Source of the DNA: Bacillus sp. FJAT-47783
GTDB taxonomy: Bacteria > Bacillota > Bacilli > Bacillales > Aeribacillaceae
Reading direction: 5' to 3'
DNA: 64,000 nucleotides
NCBI RefSeq assembly: GCF_022808615.1
Contig: NZ_JAKZKS010000002.1
Span: 124,001-188,000, forward strand
The position numbers and the translations under genes were made by a program. A model generated the notes under the pieces. It was not told where the DNA came from. It ran no database searches and saw nothing but the letters and a program-made list of their open reading frames with translations. Positions 46,977 to 57,412 of this stretch are shown in pieces. Each line of letters begins with the position of its first letter. Position 1 is the stretch's first letter.

Positions 46977-48275
46977 GTGGAGAAAATTTCGGTTGGTTTA
47001 CTAGGACTTGGTACGGTAGGTACTGGAGTAGTGAAAATTGTTGAGGATCATCAGGATAAATTAATGCATTTAATCGGTTGTCCTGTTCAAATAAAGAAGA
47101 TTTTAGTGCAAGATATTCAAAAGCAGCGCAAAGTGGATATTGATCAGTCCTTATTAACAACGAACCCTCTAGAAGTCATTGAAGATCATGAAATTGATGT
47201 CATCATTGAAGTGATGGGTGGAGTTGAAAAAACGAAAGATTATTTACTTGAAGCGTTGAAACGGAAAAAGCATGTTGTAACAGCGAATAAAGACTTAATG
47301 GCTGTTTACGGGACGGATTTATTAAAAACCGCAACTGAAAATGGCTGTGATTTATTTTATGAAGCCAGTGTTGCTGGTGGGATTCCGATTTTACGATCAC
47401 TTGTCGACGGATTAGCTTCTGATCTTATTACGAAAATGATGGGTATTGTGAACGGTACAACAAACTTTATTTTAACGAAAATGTCTAAATTCGGAAGTCC
47501 ATATGAAGAAGTGTTAAAAGAAGCGCAGGAATTAGGGTATGCAGAAGCAGACCCAACAGCTGACGTAGAGGGGCTTGATGCGGCTCGGAAAATGGCGATT
47601 TTAGCTCGTTTAGGATTTTCCATGGAAGTGGATTTAGAGGATGTTTCCGTCAAAGGAATTTCAAGTGTTACAGAAGAAGACATCAATTATAGTAAACGAC
47701 TTGGCTATACAATGAAGCTTATTGGTATTGCAGAAAGAAGTGGTGAGAAAGTAGAAGTTAGTGTTCAACCTACATTATTACCAGACAGTCATCCACTCTC
47801 TTCGGTAAATGATGAATTTAATGCTGTCTATGTATACGGTAAAGCGGTAGGAGAAACGATGTTTTACGGACCGGGAGCAGGTAGCTTACCAACGGCAACA
47901 GCTGTCGTTTCCGATTTAGTTGGCGTATTAAAAAATATGCGTTTAGGTGTAAACGGAAGCAGCGCAGTTTCCCCGCAATTTGAGAAGAAAATGAAGACGC
48001 CAGAGGAGATATTTGCTCAATACTTTTTACGTATTCATGTACAAGATGAAGTTGGGGCTTTCTCTCAAATAACCTCTATATTCTCAGATCACGGAGTTAG
48101 CTTTGAGAAAATTTTACAGCTTCCGTTGAAAGAGAAAGGGTTAGCGGAAATTGTCGTTGTCACACATAAAGGTTCGAAAAAGGATTTTCAAGAAATTTTA
48201 CAACAGCTAAAAGAGTTAAATGTTGTAACAGAAGTAAAAAGCACATATCGCGTAGAAGGGAACGGCTCACGATGA
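46977..48275 (+). CDS. hom: Homoserine dehydrogenase
   Basis: A 432-residue enzyme reducing aspartate semialdehyde to homoserine. The NAD(P) motif [13 protein letters not shown] is at residues 7-19, and TANKDLMA near 102 plus the GGIPIL region near 135 are family signatures. The C-terminal ACT domain (about 350-432, starting [16 protein letters not shown]) should give feedback control by threonine. GTG 46977 follows GGGAGTTGGAG; the longer frame from 46902 begins at the -10 box itself and cannot be the start. thrC overlaps by four bases. Confidence 0.95.
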   Translation: MEKISVGLLGLGTVGTGVVKIVEDHQDKLMHLIGCPVQIKKILVQDIQKQRKVDIDQSLLTTNPLEVIEDHEIDVIIEVMGGVEKTKDYLLEALKRKKHVVTANKDLMAVYGTDLLKTATENGCDLFYEASVAGGIPILRSLVDGLASDLITKMMGIVNGTTNFILTKMSKFGSPYEEVLKEAQELGYAEADPTADVEGLDAARKMAILARLGFSMEVDLEDVSVKGISSVTEEDINYSKRLGYTMKLIGIAERSGEKVEVSVQPTLLPDSHPLSSVNDEFNAVYVYGKAVGETMFYGPGAGSLPTATAVVSDLVGVLKNMRLGVNGSSAVSPQFEKKMKTPEEIFAQYFLRIHVQDEVGAFSQITSIFSDHGVSFEKILQLPLKEKGLAEIVVVTHKGSKKDFQEILQQLKELNVVTEVKSTYRVEGNGSR

Positions 48276-49333
48276 GATGGAAAGGACTAATTGAACAATA
48301 TAAAGATTATTTACCAGTTAATGAACAAACACCTAGGTTAACACTGAATGAAGGAAATACGCCTCTAATTTATTTAGATAAATTATCAAAGCAGCTTGAG
48401 ATTGAACTGTATGTGAAAACAGAAGGAACAAATCCAACCGGTTCTTTTAAAGATCGCGGAATGGTGATGGCTGTGGCGAAAGCAAAGGAGGAAGGGAGCA
48501 CAACGGTTATGTGTGCTTCGACAGGAAATACATCTGCAGCAGCAGCAGCCTATGCGGCTCGTGCCAACATGCGCTGTATCATTGTTATTCCGAATGGGAA
48601 AATTGCTTTCGGAAAGTTAGCCCAGGCGGTGATGTACGGGGCTGAAATTTATGCAATTGATGGGAATTTTGATGATGCACTGAAAATGGTACGTGAAATA
48701 TGTGAAGAAATGCCGATTACATTAGTCAACTCAGTCAATCCGTATCGAATTGAAGGGCAAAAAACGGCCGCATTTGAAGTATGTGAACAGCTCGGTCAAG
48801 CTCCTGACATATTGGCGATTCCTGTTGGAAATGCGGGGAATATTACAGCGTATTGGAAAGGGTTTAAAGAGTATCACGAAAAACATCAAACAAGTCTTCC
48901 GAAAATGCACGGTTTTGAAGCGGAAGGTGCCGCTGCGATTGTAAAAGGCCAAGTAATTGAAAATCCAGAAACGATTGCCACTGCGATTCGAATTGGGAAC
49001 CCAGCAAGCTGGAAATTTGCTGAAAATGCTGCAAAAGAGTCTGAGGGAAAAATAGATCTTGTTACAGATGAAGAGATTTTACACGCTTATCAACTTGTTG
49101 CAAGAACAGAAGGAGTTTTTGCAGAACCGGCATCATGTGCATCCATTGCAGGTGTTATGAAGGATGTGAAAAACGGAACGATTAAGAAAGGGAGCCGTGT
49201 CGTTGCCATTTTAACAGGAAATGGATTGAAAGATCCGAATACAGCTATTGATGTATCTTCAATTGAACCGATTGTATTACCGAATGAAAAATCAGCCGTG
49301 TTAAAGCATTTGCAAGAGGTTGTGACAGTATGA
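48272..49333 (+). CDS. thrC: Threonine synthase
   Basis: A 353-residue PLP enzyme converting O-phosphohomoserine to threonine. The PLP lysine is in [11 protein letters not shown] near residue 61, the glycine-rich phosphate loop in [12 protein letters not shown] near 184, and [14 protein letters not shown]-like [14 protein letters not shown] near 83. The start ATG overlaps the hom stop (ATGA), and the end overlaps thrB the same way, so the three are translationally coupled. Confidence 0.96.
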   Translation: MRWKGLIEQYKDYLPVNEQTPRLTLNEGNTPLIYLDKLSKQLEIELYVKTEGTNPTGSFKDRGMVMAVAKAKEEGSTTVMCASTGNTSAAAAAYAARANMRCIIVIPNGKIAFGKLAQAVMYGAEIYAIDGNFDDALKMVREICEEMPITLVNSVNPYRIEGQKTAAFEVCEQLGQAPDILAIPVGNAGNITAYWKGFKEYHEKHQTSLPKMHGFEAEGAAAIVKGQVIENPETIATAIRIGNPASWKFAENAAKESEGKIDLVTDEEILHAYQLVARTEGVFAEPASCASIAGVMKDVKNGTIKKGSRVVAILTGNGLKDPNTAIDVSSIEPIVLPNEKSAVLKHLQEVVTV

Positions 49334-50250
49334 AAGAAGGCGACATGTTAATAATTAAAGTCCCTGGAAGTACGGCAAATTTAGGCCCTGGATTTGATTC
49401 CGTCGGATTAGCTCTTAATCGTTACTTAACGTTAACGATTACCCCTTCTACAGAATGGTATTTTGAACCCGTTTCTAAAGAAGTGGAAAATATTCCACGT
49501 GGGAAAGAAAATTTAATCTATGATGTGGCTGCTACTGTTGCGAATGAATACGGGAAAACACTTTCTCCTTGCCACGTAAAAGTCGAAAGTGATATCCCAA
49601 TGGCAAGAGGCTTAGGAAGTAGTGCTGCTGCAATTAGTGCAGGTGTTGAACTTGCTAATGAGTTAGCTCAGTTAAATATGACAAAGGAAGAAAAGGTTCA
49701 TTGGGCGAGTGCAAGAGAAGGTCATCCCGATAATGCAAGTGCCTCATTACTTGGAGGCCTTGTCATTGGGTATATTAGTGAAGATCGAACATATGTAGAA
49801 AAAATAGAAGCTATAGATGTCGATATAGTTGCGGTCATTCCTCCTTATTATTTATACACAAGTGACTCGCGAAATGTATTACCAGAAAACTTATCGTATA
49901 AAGAGGCGATAAAAGGGAACGCCATTAGTAATATGGTTGTCGCGAGTTTAATGAAAAATAATTGGGAAGATGCGGGAAAAATGATGGAACTCGATTTATT
50001 TCATCAACCGTATCGAAGTCAACTCGTGCCAGAGCTACGTGAAGTACAACAAACAGCAAAGCAATTAGGAGCATACGGGACCGTTTTAAGTGGAGCGGGC
50101 CCAACAATCTTAAGCTTTGTGCCAAAAGGATTTGGGGAGTTTGTAGCTTCTAAGCTCCAAGTTTCATTTAGTCATTGTGAAGTGACACCTTTAACGGTTG
50201 AAAAAAGCGGAGTTGAAATCTTTTATAAACATGTAGAAAATTTAACATAA
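49330..50250 (+). CDS. thrB: Homoserine kinase
   Basis: A 306-residue GHMP kinase phosphorylating homoserine. The ATP motif is [16 protein letters not shown] near residue 90, the N-terminal [16 protein letters not shown] near 11, and the C-terminal [17 protein letters not shown] near 247. ATG 49330 is preferred over ATG 49345 because it couples to thrC and matches the longer N-terminus of the B. subtilis protein. It is the last gene of the operon. Confidence 0.95.
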   Translation: MKEGDMLIIKVPGSTANLGPGFDSVGLALNRYLTLTITPSTEWYFEPVSKEVENIPRGKENLIYDVAATVANEYGKTLSPCHVKVESDIPMARGLGSSAAAISAGVELANELAQLNMTKEEKVHWASAREGHPDNASASLLGGLVIGYISEDRTYVEKIEAIDVDIVAVIPPYYLYTSDSRNVLPENLSYKEAIKGNAISNMVVASLMKNNWEDAGKMMELDLFHQPYRSQLVPELREVQQTAKQLGAYGTVLSGAGPTILSFVPKGFGEFVASKLQVSFSHCEVTPLTVEKSGVEIFYKHVENLT

Positions 50251-50281
50251 CAAAAGCCGGCTTCTTAAAAGCCGGCTTTTG
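50251..50281. terminator. Bidirectional terminator between thrB and yutI
   Basis: CAAAAGCCGGC (50251-50261) pairs with GCCGGCTTTTG (50271-50281), with A and T runs on both sides. Confidence 0.93.
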
Positions 50282-50291
50282 TTACTAATGA

Positions 50292-50528
50292 TTAAAAAAC
50301 TTGTTCTACTTCAACGACACCAGGTACTTCTTCTAATAATGCCCGTTCAATTCCAGCCTTTAACGTAATGGTTGAACTAGGACAGCTTCCACATGCACCT
50401 AAAAGACGAAGCTTTACAATGCCGTCTTCTACATCTACAAGCTCACAGTCTCCGCCGTCACGTAATAAAAATGGACGTAATTTATCAAGTACTTCTTGTA
50501 CTTGTTCTTTCATATCCGTGTTTGCCAT
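50292..50528 (-). CDS. yutI: NifU C-terminal-domain Fe-S protein YutI
   Basis: A 78-residue NFU-type protein. The cluster-binding CxxC is in [16 protein letters not shown] near residues 45-60, and the N-terminal [20 protein letters not shown] is the NFU signature. NFU proteins carry assembled Fe-S clusters to client enzymes and would act downstream of Suf. It is convergent with thrB; the start ATG 50528 follows AAAGGAGTCGATTAAT. Confidence 0.93.
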   Translation of the reverse strand: MANTDMKEQVQEVLDKLRPFLLRDGGDCELVDVEDGIVKLRLLGACGSCPSSTITLKAGIERALLEEVPGVVEVEQVF

Positions 50529-50731
50529 ATTAATCGACTCCTTTCCCTATCATTTATTATATTCAAATGTTGGATGAAAATCTAATGATTGATGTTTAGG
50601 TGTCTTTTTCATTTTATCACATTTTGTTTATTTTCAAATATGGATATTTAAGGTTAAGCAGAATGCATGGAAATACACGATTGAATCGAATACAATATAA
50701 ATAATTAGCCAAGGGGAAAGGGGAATGAGTT

Positions 50732-51070
50732 ATGTCTAAAATGGTTGAAATTTGTGTTTTTGGCGCTGAAGTTTTATGTCCAAGCTGTGTTAATTTACCT
50801 TCATCTAAGGAAACGTATGAATGGTTGGAAGCTGCATTAAAAAGAAAGTATCCTGATCAACCTTTTCAAATTACCTATATTGATATACATGCACCATCAA
50901 CAGATGAAGAGAAAATGGAAATCGTAGAAAAAATCTTAAATGATGAATATTTTTATCCGTTAGTAACGATTAACGGTGTCGTCGTTGGAGAAGGGAGTCC
51001 GCGATTAAAAACCATTTACAGCGAGATGGAGAAACATGGATATAAGCCTAAAGAGGAATCAGGAGTATAG
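50732..51070 (+). CDS. yuzD: DUF1462-family protein YuzD
   Basis: A 112-residue thioredoxin-like protein. The N-terminal VCVFGAEVLCPSCVNLPSSKET-type block has CPSC near residues 14-17, and the rest matches the YuzD family (FQITYIDIHAP, LVTINGVVVGEG). A redox role is inferred from the CxxC and fold only. It is divergent from yutI and closed by a terminator. Confidence 0.87.
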   Translation: MSKMVEICVFGAEVLCPSCVNLPSSKETYEWLEAALKRKYPDQPFQITYIDIHAPSTDEEKMEIVEKILNDEYFYPLVTINGVVVGEGSPRLKTIYSEMEKHGYKPKEESGV

Positions 51071-51126
51071 TGTTTTGCAGTTTTTATAAATGGATTTAAC
51101 GAATAAATACAGCCCTGAACAACACT

Positions 51127-51162
51127 AATGAAAAAGACAGCGGTTAGGCTGTCTTTTTCATT
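51127..51162 (+). terminator. Rho-independent terminator after yuzD
   Basis: AATGAAAAAGACAGC pairs with GCTGTCTTTTTCATT around GGTTAG. The following 200 bases are very AT-rich with no gene seen. Confidence 0.92.
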
Positions 51163-51377
51163 TGTTGATCATTTGGGTGATACGTTCACACATAATTGAT
51201 CGAAAAGAAAGGAAGTGATAATTACACCGCTATAGTAATATAGTGAAAAAATGTCAGTCCAAATAACATCAAATTTTATACAATACCCTTTTTTATTCTC
51301 GAACATTAAATGACAATAAATAACAGAAATTTTAAAAATATAAAAATGTAAATATATCTTTATATTAATATGATTAA

Positions 51378-51808
51378 ATGGTAGTATATGGTGAAATAAT
51401 ATTCAATATTGGTAAAGCATGGGCAGTTGATAGTGAAGGGAATTTTGTTAAAAGTACATATGAACTGAAAGGAAATTCACTTTATCAAACAATTCACTAT
51501 TCAGGAACGAATTATCCATTGATAGCGGATCCTTTATTCTGTTCGGATACAATTGATAATAAAGCTACAAAATGGAATAGCGGTTATGCTAATGGAAAAG
51601 GAACTTTGTCGGTTGTGACGAGAGGTTGTACAAAGGCATACATTACTTCTCACTGGACTCTAGGATCAGGAACAAGGTAGAATATTTGATCAGTTTGTGT
51701 GCCACGCTATTAATCCATTAACAATTTATAAGTCTTCTTGGAATTTAGAGCCTTGGCGTCCTGATGTATCAATTATAAACACTTATAAGAAGAAATGTAA
51801 CCCTTAAT
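51378..51808 (+). pseudogene. Truncated, frameshifted secreted-protein gene (DUF2599-like C-terminus)
   Basis: Frame 1 gives 100 residues, including AVDSEGNFVKSTYELKGNSL and YPLIADPLF, as in bacterial secreted proteins that end their first domain with YPVVADPxW. After LGSG the frame ends at TAG (51678-51680). In the next frame the sequence continues without a break as EQGRIFDQFVCHAI and WNLEPWRPDVS up to KCNP and a stop, the cysteine and WNLEPWRP block I associate with DUF2599. There is no signal peptide or start region, so the 5' part is lost. One missing or extra base near 51665 separates the frames. Confidence 0.6.
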
Positions 51809-51840
51809 GATAACAAAATTTACTGTAAAGGAGAGCTTGT

Positions 51841-52167
51841 ATGGTAGACAATGCAAATCTATTTATATTTGAGCCAAATTATATTTTTGTGCTTTTAATC
51901 CTTTTAGGAATCGTATATATAGTCTACTTTGTTATCTCTGCTGTTAAACTCAAATTAGATTTTCTTACCATTAGTACACTTGGACTTTCATTACTGACAT
52001 ATCTTCTTGTTGGATATTATATGGTTGATTCTGGACTTTTTGTGGACAGGTATGCACCAGAAAATTTAGTGTTTAATGGGTATGGTTTTCTAGAATTAAT
52101 ATTGCTAGCATTTCCATATATTTTCTTGGCCTTAGCTGTAGGGTTGGGTAATAAACGAGATAAGTAA
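51841..52167 (+). CDS. Small membrane protein of unknown function
   Basis: A 108-residue protein with three hydrophobic segments (about residues 12-34, 42-63 and 80-101) and no recognised family. ATG 51841 follows AAAGGAGAGCTTGT, a good site. It lies 32 bases after the frameshifted secreted-protein gene and was probably in one transcript with it, so it may have been an accessory or protective partner of that protein. A terminator follows at 52247. Confidence 0.6.
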   Translation: MVDNANLFIFEPNYIFVLLILLGIVYIVYFVISAVKLKLDFLTISTLGLSLLTYLLVGYYMVDSGLFVDRYAPENLVFNGYGFLELILLAFPYIFLALAVGLGNKRDK

Positions 52168-52246
52168 CTGGGGATTATTAGTAACGTCAAATATAAGATA
52201 ATCCAGTTGTCACTGTTGACTTAAATAATACTACAAAGTTTCACAC

Positions 52247-52287
52247 AAAAAAGTCGTTTTGAAGAAAATAATCGAAACGACTTTTTG
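52247..52287 (+). terminator. Rho-independent terminator
   Basis: AAAAAGTCGTTT pairs with AAACGACTTTTT around about 16 bases. Confidence 0.88.
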
Positions 52288-52339
52288 TTGTTTTCTTACA
52301 AGGGTAGAGCGTGAACAACTTAAAAATTCGTGAAGCTAA

Positions 52340-52459
52340 AACAAGCCGTCACACGTGTTCTTTATTTTCGGACCTTTACGGGATTTGTCCCCCACCTATC
52401 TTCTTTGTTCTTTACTACAGAATCTTGAGGTGGGGTCTTACTGTCCGTTAAGAGTAGGA
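52340..52459 (-). repeat. Dispersed palindromic repeat, copy C
   Basis: On the minus strand it reads CCTACTCTTAACGGACAGTA, then CCCCACCTCAAGATTCTG...AGATAGGTGGGGGACAA and CCCGTAAAGGTCCGA, the same core as copies A and B, but without the CATTCAGTGGG right-hand hairpin. The remainder of the gap to yutJ holds only the terminator at 52551. Confidence 0.7.
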
Positions 52460-52544
52460 TAAAAAATGCATCTAAGTTTGTTAACACGTTATAAGAATCG
52501 ACGGATAGAGAAGTTCGCTATAATGACTTCTGGAGTATGTAAAC

Positions 52545-52571
52545 AAAAATGGACGGGTAAAAAACCCGTCC
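52545..52571 (-). terminator. Terminator for yutJ (minus strand)
   Basis: GGACGGGT pairs with ACCCGTCC; on the minus strand it runs into ATTTTTGTTT. Confidence 0.75.
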
Positions 52572-52675
52572 GAAACCTGTTCTAAATTAAATTTTAATAT
52601 GATTTCATAATGTGTGAAAAATCAAAAATGTTGAAATATCAATGTTCTAGATGTCTTGCGATTAGAAAAGTGATT

Positions 52676-53743
52676 TTACCCATTATGATATTTATACATC
52701 CAAAGAACGCCTGATTTTAATAGACGCGGTACACGCCCTGTTAAGGCACGATCGCCAAGAACGCCAAATCCAGCTTTTTTACCGAGTGAACCGAGTACAC
52801 CTTTTAATTTGAAAGGTGGGAATTCTTCTGGTAACGGTTCATTGTTCCAGCGTTTTTCTAGGACTTGAACAATTTGCTCCGCTTGTGCTTCTGCTAATTG
52901 TGCACTAGGAGCGTGTGGTAAGCTAGCACAATCACCGACGACAAATACATGTTTATCATTTGGTAAATGATGATGTTTAGTTAAAATAACGCGCCCTTGT
53001 GGATCTTTTTCTACGTCCATGTCACGGACAATTCGGTTTGGTTGGATTCCGGCTGTCCAAACGACAACATCACATGTAATGGGTTCATCATGATTATAGA
53101 CGACATTTGGTTCTACTTTCGTAATGTTTGCTCCGTTAATCACTTCTACGCCATGCTCTTGAAACCAATTTTGAACATATTGACTCAATCGCTCAGGAAA
53201 ACTCGATAGAATGATTTTTCCACGGTCAAACAATTTGATGTTTAAGTCAGAGCGGCTTTCTCTTAATTCACTAGCAAGCTCTACACCACTTAAACCAGCT
53301 CCAACAATACAAACTGTTTCGCCAGCGCCTAAATTATTTAACTTCTGATATGTTTTCCGAGAACTATCAATTGTCTGAATACTGTAAGTAAACTCATCTG
53401 CTCCTGGAACGTTATGATATTTGTCTTCACAACCTAGTCCGATAACTACATCATCGTATGGAATGGATTCCCCATCTTTTAATAGAACGACCTTCTTTTC
53501 ACGGTCAATTCCTGTAACTTCTCCATAAACAGTTCTAAGCTGAGAGTGTTCTGGGAAAGATACACGGACATGCTGATCTGAAATCGTTCCCGCAGCCAGT
53601 GCATAATATTCTGTCTTTAAGCAATGATAAGGGTTTTTGTCAATCAACGTAATTTCAACATCACTTGGGAGCTGATTTGGAAGAAGACGATGTAGGATGC
53701 GCATTCCACCATATCCGCCGCCAAGAAGTACGAGTTTTTTCAT
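52676..53743 (-). CDS. yutJ: NADH dehydrogenase-like flavoprotein YutJ (NDH-2 family)
   Basis: A 355-residue pyridine nucleotide-disulfide oxidoreductase. The FAD motif LLGGGYGGMRIL is at the N-terminus, the NAD motif CIVGAGLSGVELASEL near residue 145 and VFVVGDCASLPHAPSAQLAEAQ near 285. It resembles type II NADH dehydrogenases, which pass electrons to quinone at the membrane face. ATG 53743 has GGGGAATTCACA before it; the frame to 53815 lacks a site. It is divergent from yuzB. Confidence 0.87.
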   Translation of the reverse strand: MKKLVLLGGGYGGMRILHRLLPNQLPSDVEITLIDKNPYHCLKTEYYALAAGTISDQHVRVSFPEHSQLRTVYGEVTGIDREKKVVLLKDGESIPYDDVVIGLGCEDKYHNVPGADEFTYSIQTIDSSRKTYQKLNNLGAGETVCIVGAGLSGVELASELRESRSDLNIKLFDRGKIILSSFPERLSQYVQNWFQEHGVEVINGANITKVEPNVVYNHDEPITCDVVVWTAGIQPNRIVRDMDVEKDPQGRVILTKHHHLPNDKHVFVVGDCASLPHAPSAQLAEAQAEQIVQVLEKRWNNEPLPEEFPPFKLKGVLGSLGKKAGFGVLGDRALTGRVPRLLKSGVLWMYKYHNG

Positions 53744-54027
53744 TGTGAATTCCCCTTTTTTCCACTTTTTCCAAAAAACAATCGTAAAATCCGAATAAAT
53801 AATATAAAATGCCACTAAAAGTATAACGAATTTATGACTAAATCACAATATTTTAATGATAAAACCGCTAATATTATTGTTTTGATAAATTTAGTGTAAC
53901 ATTAGTGTGAGATAGAGGTTAATTAGTATATCCTAATTATTTAAAATTTGAATGATCTATGATAGGTTTTTATATTTTGACGAGCTATGTTGTATTAAGG
54001 TAAAGTATCGGTAGTGGGGGGATAATC

Positions 54028-54267
54028 ATGTTGAAACCGATCATCGAATTTTGTGTTAGTAACTTAGCGAATGGTTCTCAAGCCGCACTTGAGAAACTTG
54101 AAAAAGATCCGAATTTAGACATTGTTGAATATGGTTGTTTAGGATATTGTGGAAAATGTTTTGAAGGTTTATATGCACTTGTAAACGGAGAAGTAGTGAT
54201 GGGGGAAGATCCTGATCAGCTCGTTGAAAATATATATCAATATTTAGAAGAGAATCCAATGTTTTGA
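54028..54267 (+). CDS. yuzB: DUF1450-family protein YuzB
   Basis: A 79-residue protein with the cysteine pattern C-x(n)-CLGYCGKC near residues 32-42 ([20 protein letters not shown]). The family is conserved in Bacillales and probably has a thioredoxin-like ferredoxin fold; function unknown. Start ATG 54028 follows GTGGGGGGATAATC. A terminator begins at its stop. Confidence 0.88.
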   Translation: MLKPIIEFCVSNLANGSQAALEKLEKDPNLDIVEYGCLGYCGKCFEGLYALVNGEVVMGEDPDQLVENIYQYLEENPMF

Positions 54268-54298
54268 GGGAGCTTTAAACTCCCATTTTTTTTTTTTG
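54268..54298 (+). terminator. Rho-independent terminator after yuzB
   Basis: GGGAG (54268-54272) pairs with CTCCC (54280-54284), followed by ATTTTTTTTTTTT. Confidence 0.85.
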
Positions 54299-54481
54299 GA
54301 GAATTGGAATGAAAATTAATGAACATGGGTAATTTAATTCATGTAGCAATAAATATTTGTACATAAGTACTGAAATAAATGTGTCTAAAAGGTAAAAAAA
54401 AACAATAAAAAAGTAGTGGACAGATGTCGGACTTCCTTGTTATTTTTATAGTATCAAAATTAATTTTCCGAGGTGGATAAA

Positions 54482-55705
54482 GTGACAAATATTTTATGGG
54501 GAATTCTAGGTATTGTAACCCTTTTTGTAATCGCTTTTATTTTATCGAATAATAAAAAAAGCATTAGTATTCGAACTGTATTAGGTGGATTAGCGATTCA
54601 AGTCCTTTTTGGTTTTATCGTTTTAAAATGGGAAGTCGGACGTCAAGCCTTCCAGAGTGTAACGAATACTGTTCAAAATGTTGTGGATTATGCGAATGCT
54701 GGTACTGCCTTCCTTTTCGGAAGCTTAGCAGATCCTAATCAAGCAACTGGATTTATTTTTGCGTTTAAAGTATTAACTCTAATTATATTCTTTTCTGCAC
54801 TTATTTCGGTATTGTATTATCTTGGAATTATGCAATGGGTTATTCGGATCATTGGAGGCGGCTTGTCCAAAATATTAGGAACAAGTAAAGCGGAATCAAT
54901 GTCTGCTGCTGCGAACATTTTCGTTGGTCAAACAGAGGCTCCGTTAGTTGTTAAGCCGTATATTAAAAATATGACAAAGTCAGAGCTTTTTGCTGTTATG
55001 ACAGGTGGACTTGCTTCTGTTGCCGGTTCTGTATTATTTGGTTATGCTGCGCTTGGTATTCCGTTAGAGTATTTATTAGCTGCAAGCTTTATGGCTGCCC
55101 CTGGTGGATTAATTATGGCCAAAATGTTAGTTCCTGAAACAGACAAGCCTGAAACGTTAGACGGTTTCAAAATGGAAAATGATGAAGATGCAGCAAACGT
55201 CATTGATGCAGCTGCCAAAGGTGCATCAACAGGTTTACAGCTTGCCTTAAACGTTGGTGCGATGTTATTAGCGTTTATTGCTTTAATCGCATTACTAAAC
55301 GGCATTTTAGGCGGAATCGGCGGATTATTAGGTGTTAAAAACGTATCGTTAGAATTACTTCTAGGATATTTATTTGCACCACTTGCCTTTGTCATTGGTG
55401 TTCCTTGGGAAGAAGCATTACAAGCAGGAAGCTTCATTGGTCAAAAAGTAATTGTGAATGAGTTTGTCGCATACTCTAGCTTTGCACCTGAAATTGCAAA
55501 TCTTTCTGAGAAAACGGTTGCAGTTATCAGCTTTGCTCTTTGTGGCTTCGCAAACCTTTCTTCAATGGCGATTTTATTAGGTGGCCTTGGGGGCTTAGCA
55601 CCATCACGTCGTCAAGATATTGCTCGTCTTGGTATTCGTGCGATTGTTGCCGGAACACTTGCTAACCTTTTAAGTGCTGCTATTGCAGGTATGTTTATCC
55701 TTTAA
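54482..55705 (+). CDS. yutK: Concentrative nucleoside transporter YutK (NupC family)
   Basis: A 407-residue membrane protein of the CNT family. [23 protein letters not shown]-type block ([16 protein letters not shown]) near residue 160 is the CNT substrate and sodium/proton site, and [13 protein letters not shown] near 322 and [11 protein letters not shown] near 357 are also conserved. It imports nucleosides with H+ or Na+. GTG 54482 is chosen because AGGTGG (54471-54476) overlaps the alternative GTG 54473. It is closed by a long terminator. Confidence 0.9.
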   Translation: MTNILWGILGIVTLFVIAFILSNNKKSISIRTVLGGLAIQVLFGFIVLKWEVGRQAFQSVTNTVQNVVDYANAGTAFLFGSLADPNQATGFIFAFKVLTLIIFFSALISVLYYLGIMQWVIRIIGGGLSKILGTSKAESMSAAANIFVGQTEAPLVVKPYIKNMTKSELFAVMTGGLASVAGSVLFGYAALGIPLEYLLAASFMAAPGGLIMAKMLVPETDKPETLDGFKMENDEDAANVIDAAAKGASTGLQLALNVGAMLLAFIALIALLNGILGGIGGLLGVKNVSLELLLGYLFAPLAFVIGVPWEEALQAGSFIGQKVIVNEFVAYSSFAPEIANLSEKTVAVISFALCGFANLSSMAILLGGLGGLAPSRRQDIARLGIRAIVAGTLANLLSAAIAGMFIL

Positions 55706-55712
55706 TCAAAAA

Positions 55713-55756
55713 AAATAAAAGCTCCTTGTTCATTGCAAGGAGCTTTTATTTTTATA
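55713..55756 (+). terminator. Rho-independent terminator after yutK
   Basis: AAAAATAAAAGCTCCTTG pairs with CAAGGAGCTTTTATTTTT around TTCATTG. Confidence 0.93.
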
Positions 55757-55834
55757 TGAAAACGGGGGATATTTTTATTGTGAACAGCTTTCCAACATTT
55801 TATACTAATAAAAACAAATGATTTGGAGGCTTTT

Positions 55835-56695
55835 ATGAATAAATTTCAATTTACTAAAATGCACGGACTAGGTAACAATTACATTTATGTCAACATGTTT
55901 GAAGAAGACATTGAAGAGTCTAAACTTTCGGAGATAGCTGTTAAAGTCTCTAATGTCCATACAGGAATCGGCTCAGACGGTCTAATATTAATTTGTCCTT
56001 CGGAGAAGGCTCCTGTTAAAATGCGCATTTTCAATAATGATGGTTCGGAAGGGAAAAATTGTGGCAATGGTTTGCGGTGTGTTGCAAAATATGCGTATGA
56101 ACATAAGCTAGTAAATGATAAGAAATTTTTGATTGAAACATTATCTGGGTTAGTAGAGGCTGAAGTGCATGTTAATGACGATCGCGTCGTACAATCTGTC
56201 ACCGTGGACATGGGAGAGCCCAAACTGTTAAAAAAAGAAATACCAATGGCAGGAGATGGAGAACAGCATACAATTAGTGAAAAAATGGATTTCAACGGAC
56301 AAATCGTTGAGGCGACGACAGTATCAATGGGAAATCCACATATTATTTTTTATGTAGACGATATTCATAACGCACCTGTTACAACGTTTGGACCCATTGT
56401 AGAGAAAGACCCTCGTTTTCCAGAAGGAGTGAATGTAGAATTTGTAGAAATCGTAAATGACCACGAATTACATTTTCGGGTATGGGAGCGCGGATCTGGG
56501 GTAACACAAGCTTGTGGAACTGGCGCTTGTGCTGCTGTCGTTGCATCTGTATTAAATCACCATTTGAAAAAAGGAACAGAAACGGTCGTTCATCTTGCAG
56601 GAGGCGACTTATTTATCAATTGGTCTGAAAATAATCGTGTGTTTATGAAAGGGCCAGCTGAGACGATTTGCACAGGAACGTATTATTATGAATAA
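55835..56695 (+). CDS. dapF: Diaminopimelate epimerase
   Basis: A 286-residue enzyme interconverting LL- and meso-diaminopimelate for lysine and cell-wall synthesis. The two catalytic cysteines are in [15 protein letters not shown] near residues 72-78 and in [11 protein letters not shown] near 226-232. The N-terminal [12 protein letters not shown] is the family start. ATG 55835 has GGAGG eight bases away; TTG 55823 is part of that site. Confidence 0.95.
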   Translation: MNKFQFTKMHGLGNNYIYVNMFEEDIEESKLSEIAVKVSNVHTGIGSDGLILICPSEKAPVKMRIFNNDGSEGKNCGNGLRCVAKYAYEHKLVNDKKFLIETLSGLVEAEVHVNDDRVVQSVTVDMGEPKLLKKEIPMAGDGEQHTISEKMDFNGQIVEATTVSMGNPHIIFYVDDIHNAPVTTFGPIVEKDPRFPEGVNVEFVEIVNDHELHFRVWERGSGVTQACGTGACAAVVASVLNHHLKKGTETVVHLAGGDLFINWSENNRVFMKGPAETICTGTYYYE

Positions 56696-56765
56696 GATTA
56701 GGCACGTTATTTGAGTAGAGGCTAATGACACGATATACTAAGATTAAAGGATTGGAGGGATGGAT

Positions 56766-57128
56766 ATGTCTGAAATTATTACGTTAACTGAAGCGGCTGC
56801 TTATCAAATAAAAGATATGATGAAAGAACATGGTGAAGAGAACGCTTATTTACGAATTGGCGTAAAGGGCGGCGGATGTAGTGGCCTTTCCTATGGAATG
56901 GGTTTCGACCATGAAAAAAATGAAGAAGATCAGCTATTTGAACAACATGGTTTAAAAATATTAATGGATCAAGAAAGTATTTCTATCATGAAGGGAACGA
57001 AAATAGATTATAAACAATCCTTAATGGGCGGAGGCTTCACCATCGATAATCCAAACGCGATTGCAAACTGCGGCTGCGGTTCTTCATTCAGAACGGCTAC
57101 AAATGAAGGTACGCCGGAGGAGTGTTAA
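56766..57128 (+). CDS. yutM: HesB/IscA-type Fe-S protein YutM (SufA-like)
   Basis: A 120-residue A-type carrier protein. The three conserved cysteines are in GVKGGGCSGLSY near residue 37 and NCGCGSSF near 102-104. A-type carriers accept clusters from the Suf scaffold and pass them to target proteins. ATG 56766 is chosen because GGAGGG (56754-56759) abuts ATG 56760; 120 residues is also the length in B. subtilis. It ends before the terminator at 57186. Confidence 0.92.
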   Translation: MSEIITLTEAAAYQIKDMMKEHGEENAYLRIGVKGGGCSGLSYGMGFDHEKNEEDQLFEQHGLKILMDQESISIMKGTKIDYKQSLMGGGFTIDNPNAIANCGCGSSFRTATNEGTPEEC

Positions 57129-57185
57129 AGTTTTTGAACAAACTTTAGGTTAATGAACGACATTTGTGTATAAAAGTAATGAAAT

Positions 57186-57224
57186 AGCCTTCTCTGTAGA
57201 TAAGAACTACATGAGAAGGTTTTT
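57186..57224 (+). terminator. Rho-independent terminator after yutM
   Basis: AGCCTTCTC and GAGAAGG, with inner TGTAG/CTACA pairing, followed by TTTTTTTG. Confidence 0.88.
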
Positions 57225-57354
57225 TTGTTTTGTATATGTTATTTATTGAAATTGGAAAGTGTATTTCATATGATCACTCATTTTGTAAAGACATGAAATA
57301 GCTGCTTTTACTTATATAGAACCTTTCATTATTTTTAAAAAGTTTATTTTTTCG

Positions 57355-57385
57355 TTGACTCTCACGTAACGGAATACTTTATAGT
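57355..57385 (+). promoter_or_regulatory. MerR-type promoter with 19-base spacer upstream of mta-like gene
   Basis: TTGACT (57355-57360) and TATAGT (57380-57385) are separated by exactly 19 bases, the over-long spacing typical of promoters activated by MerR-family regulators. The spacer has a partial dyad (ACTCTCACGT / GGAATACTTT). It precedes the regulator's own gene, so autoregulation is likely. Confidence 0.7.
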
Positions 57386-57412
57386 GAACATTAAAGGGAG
57401 GGAAACAGAGCA

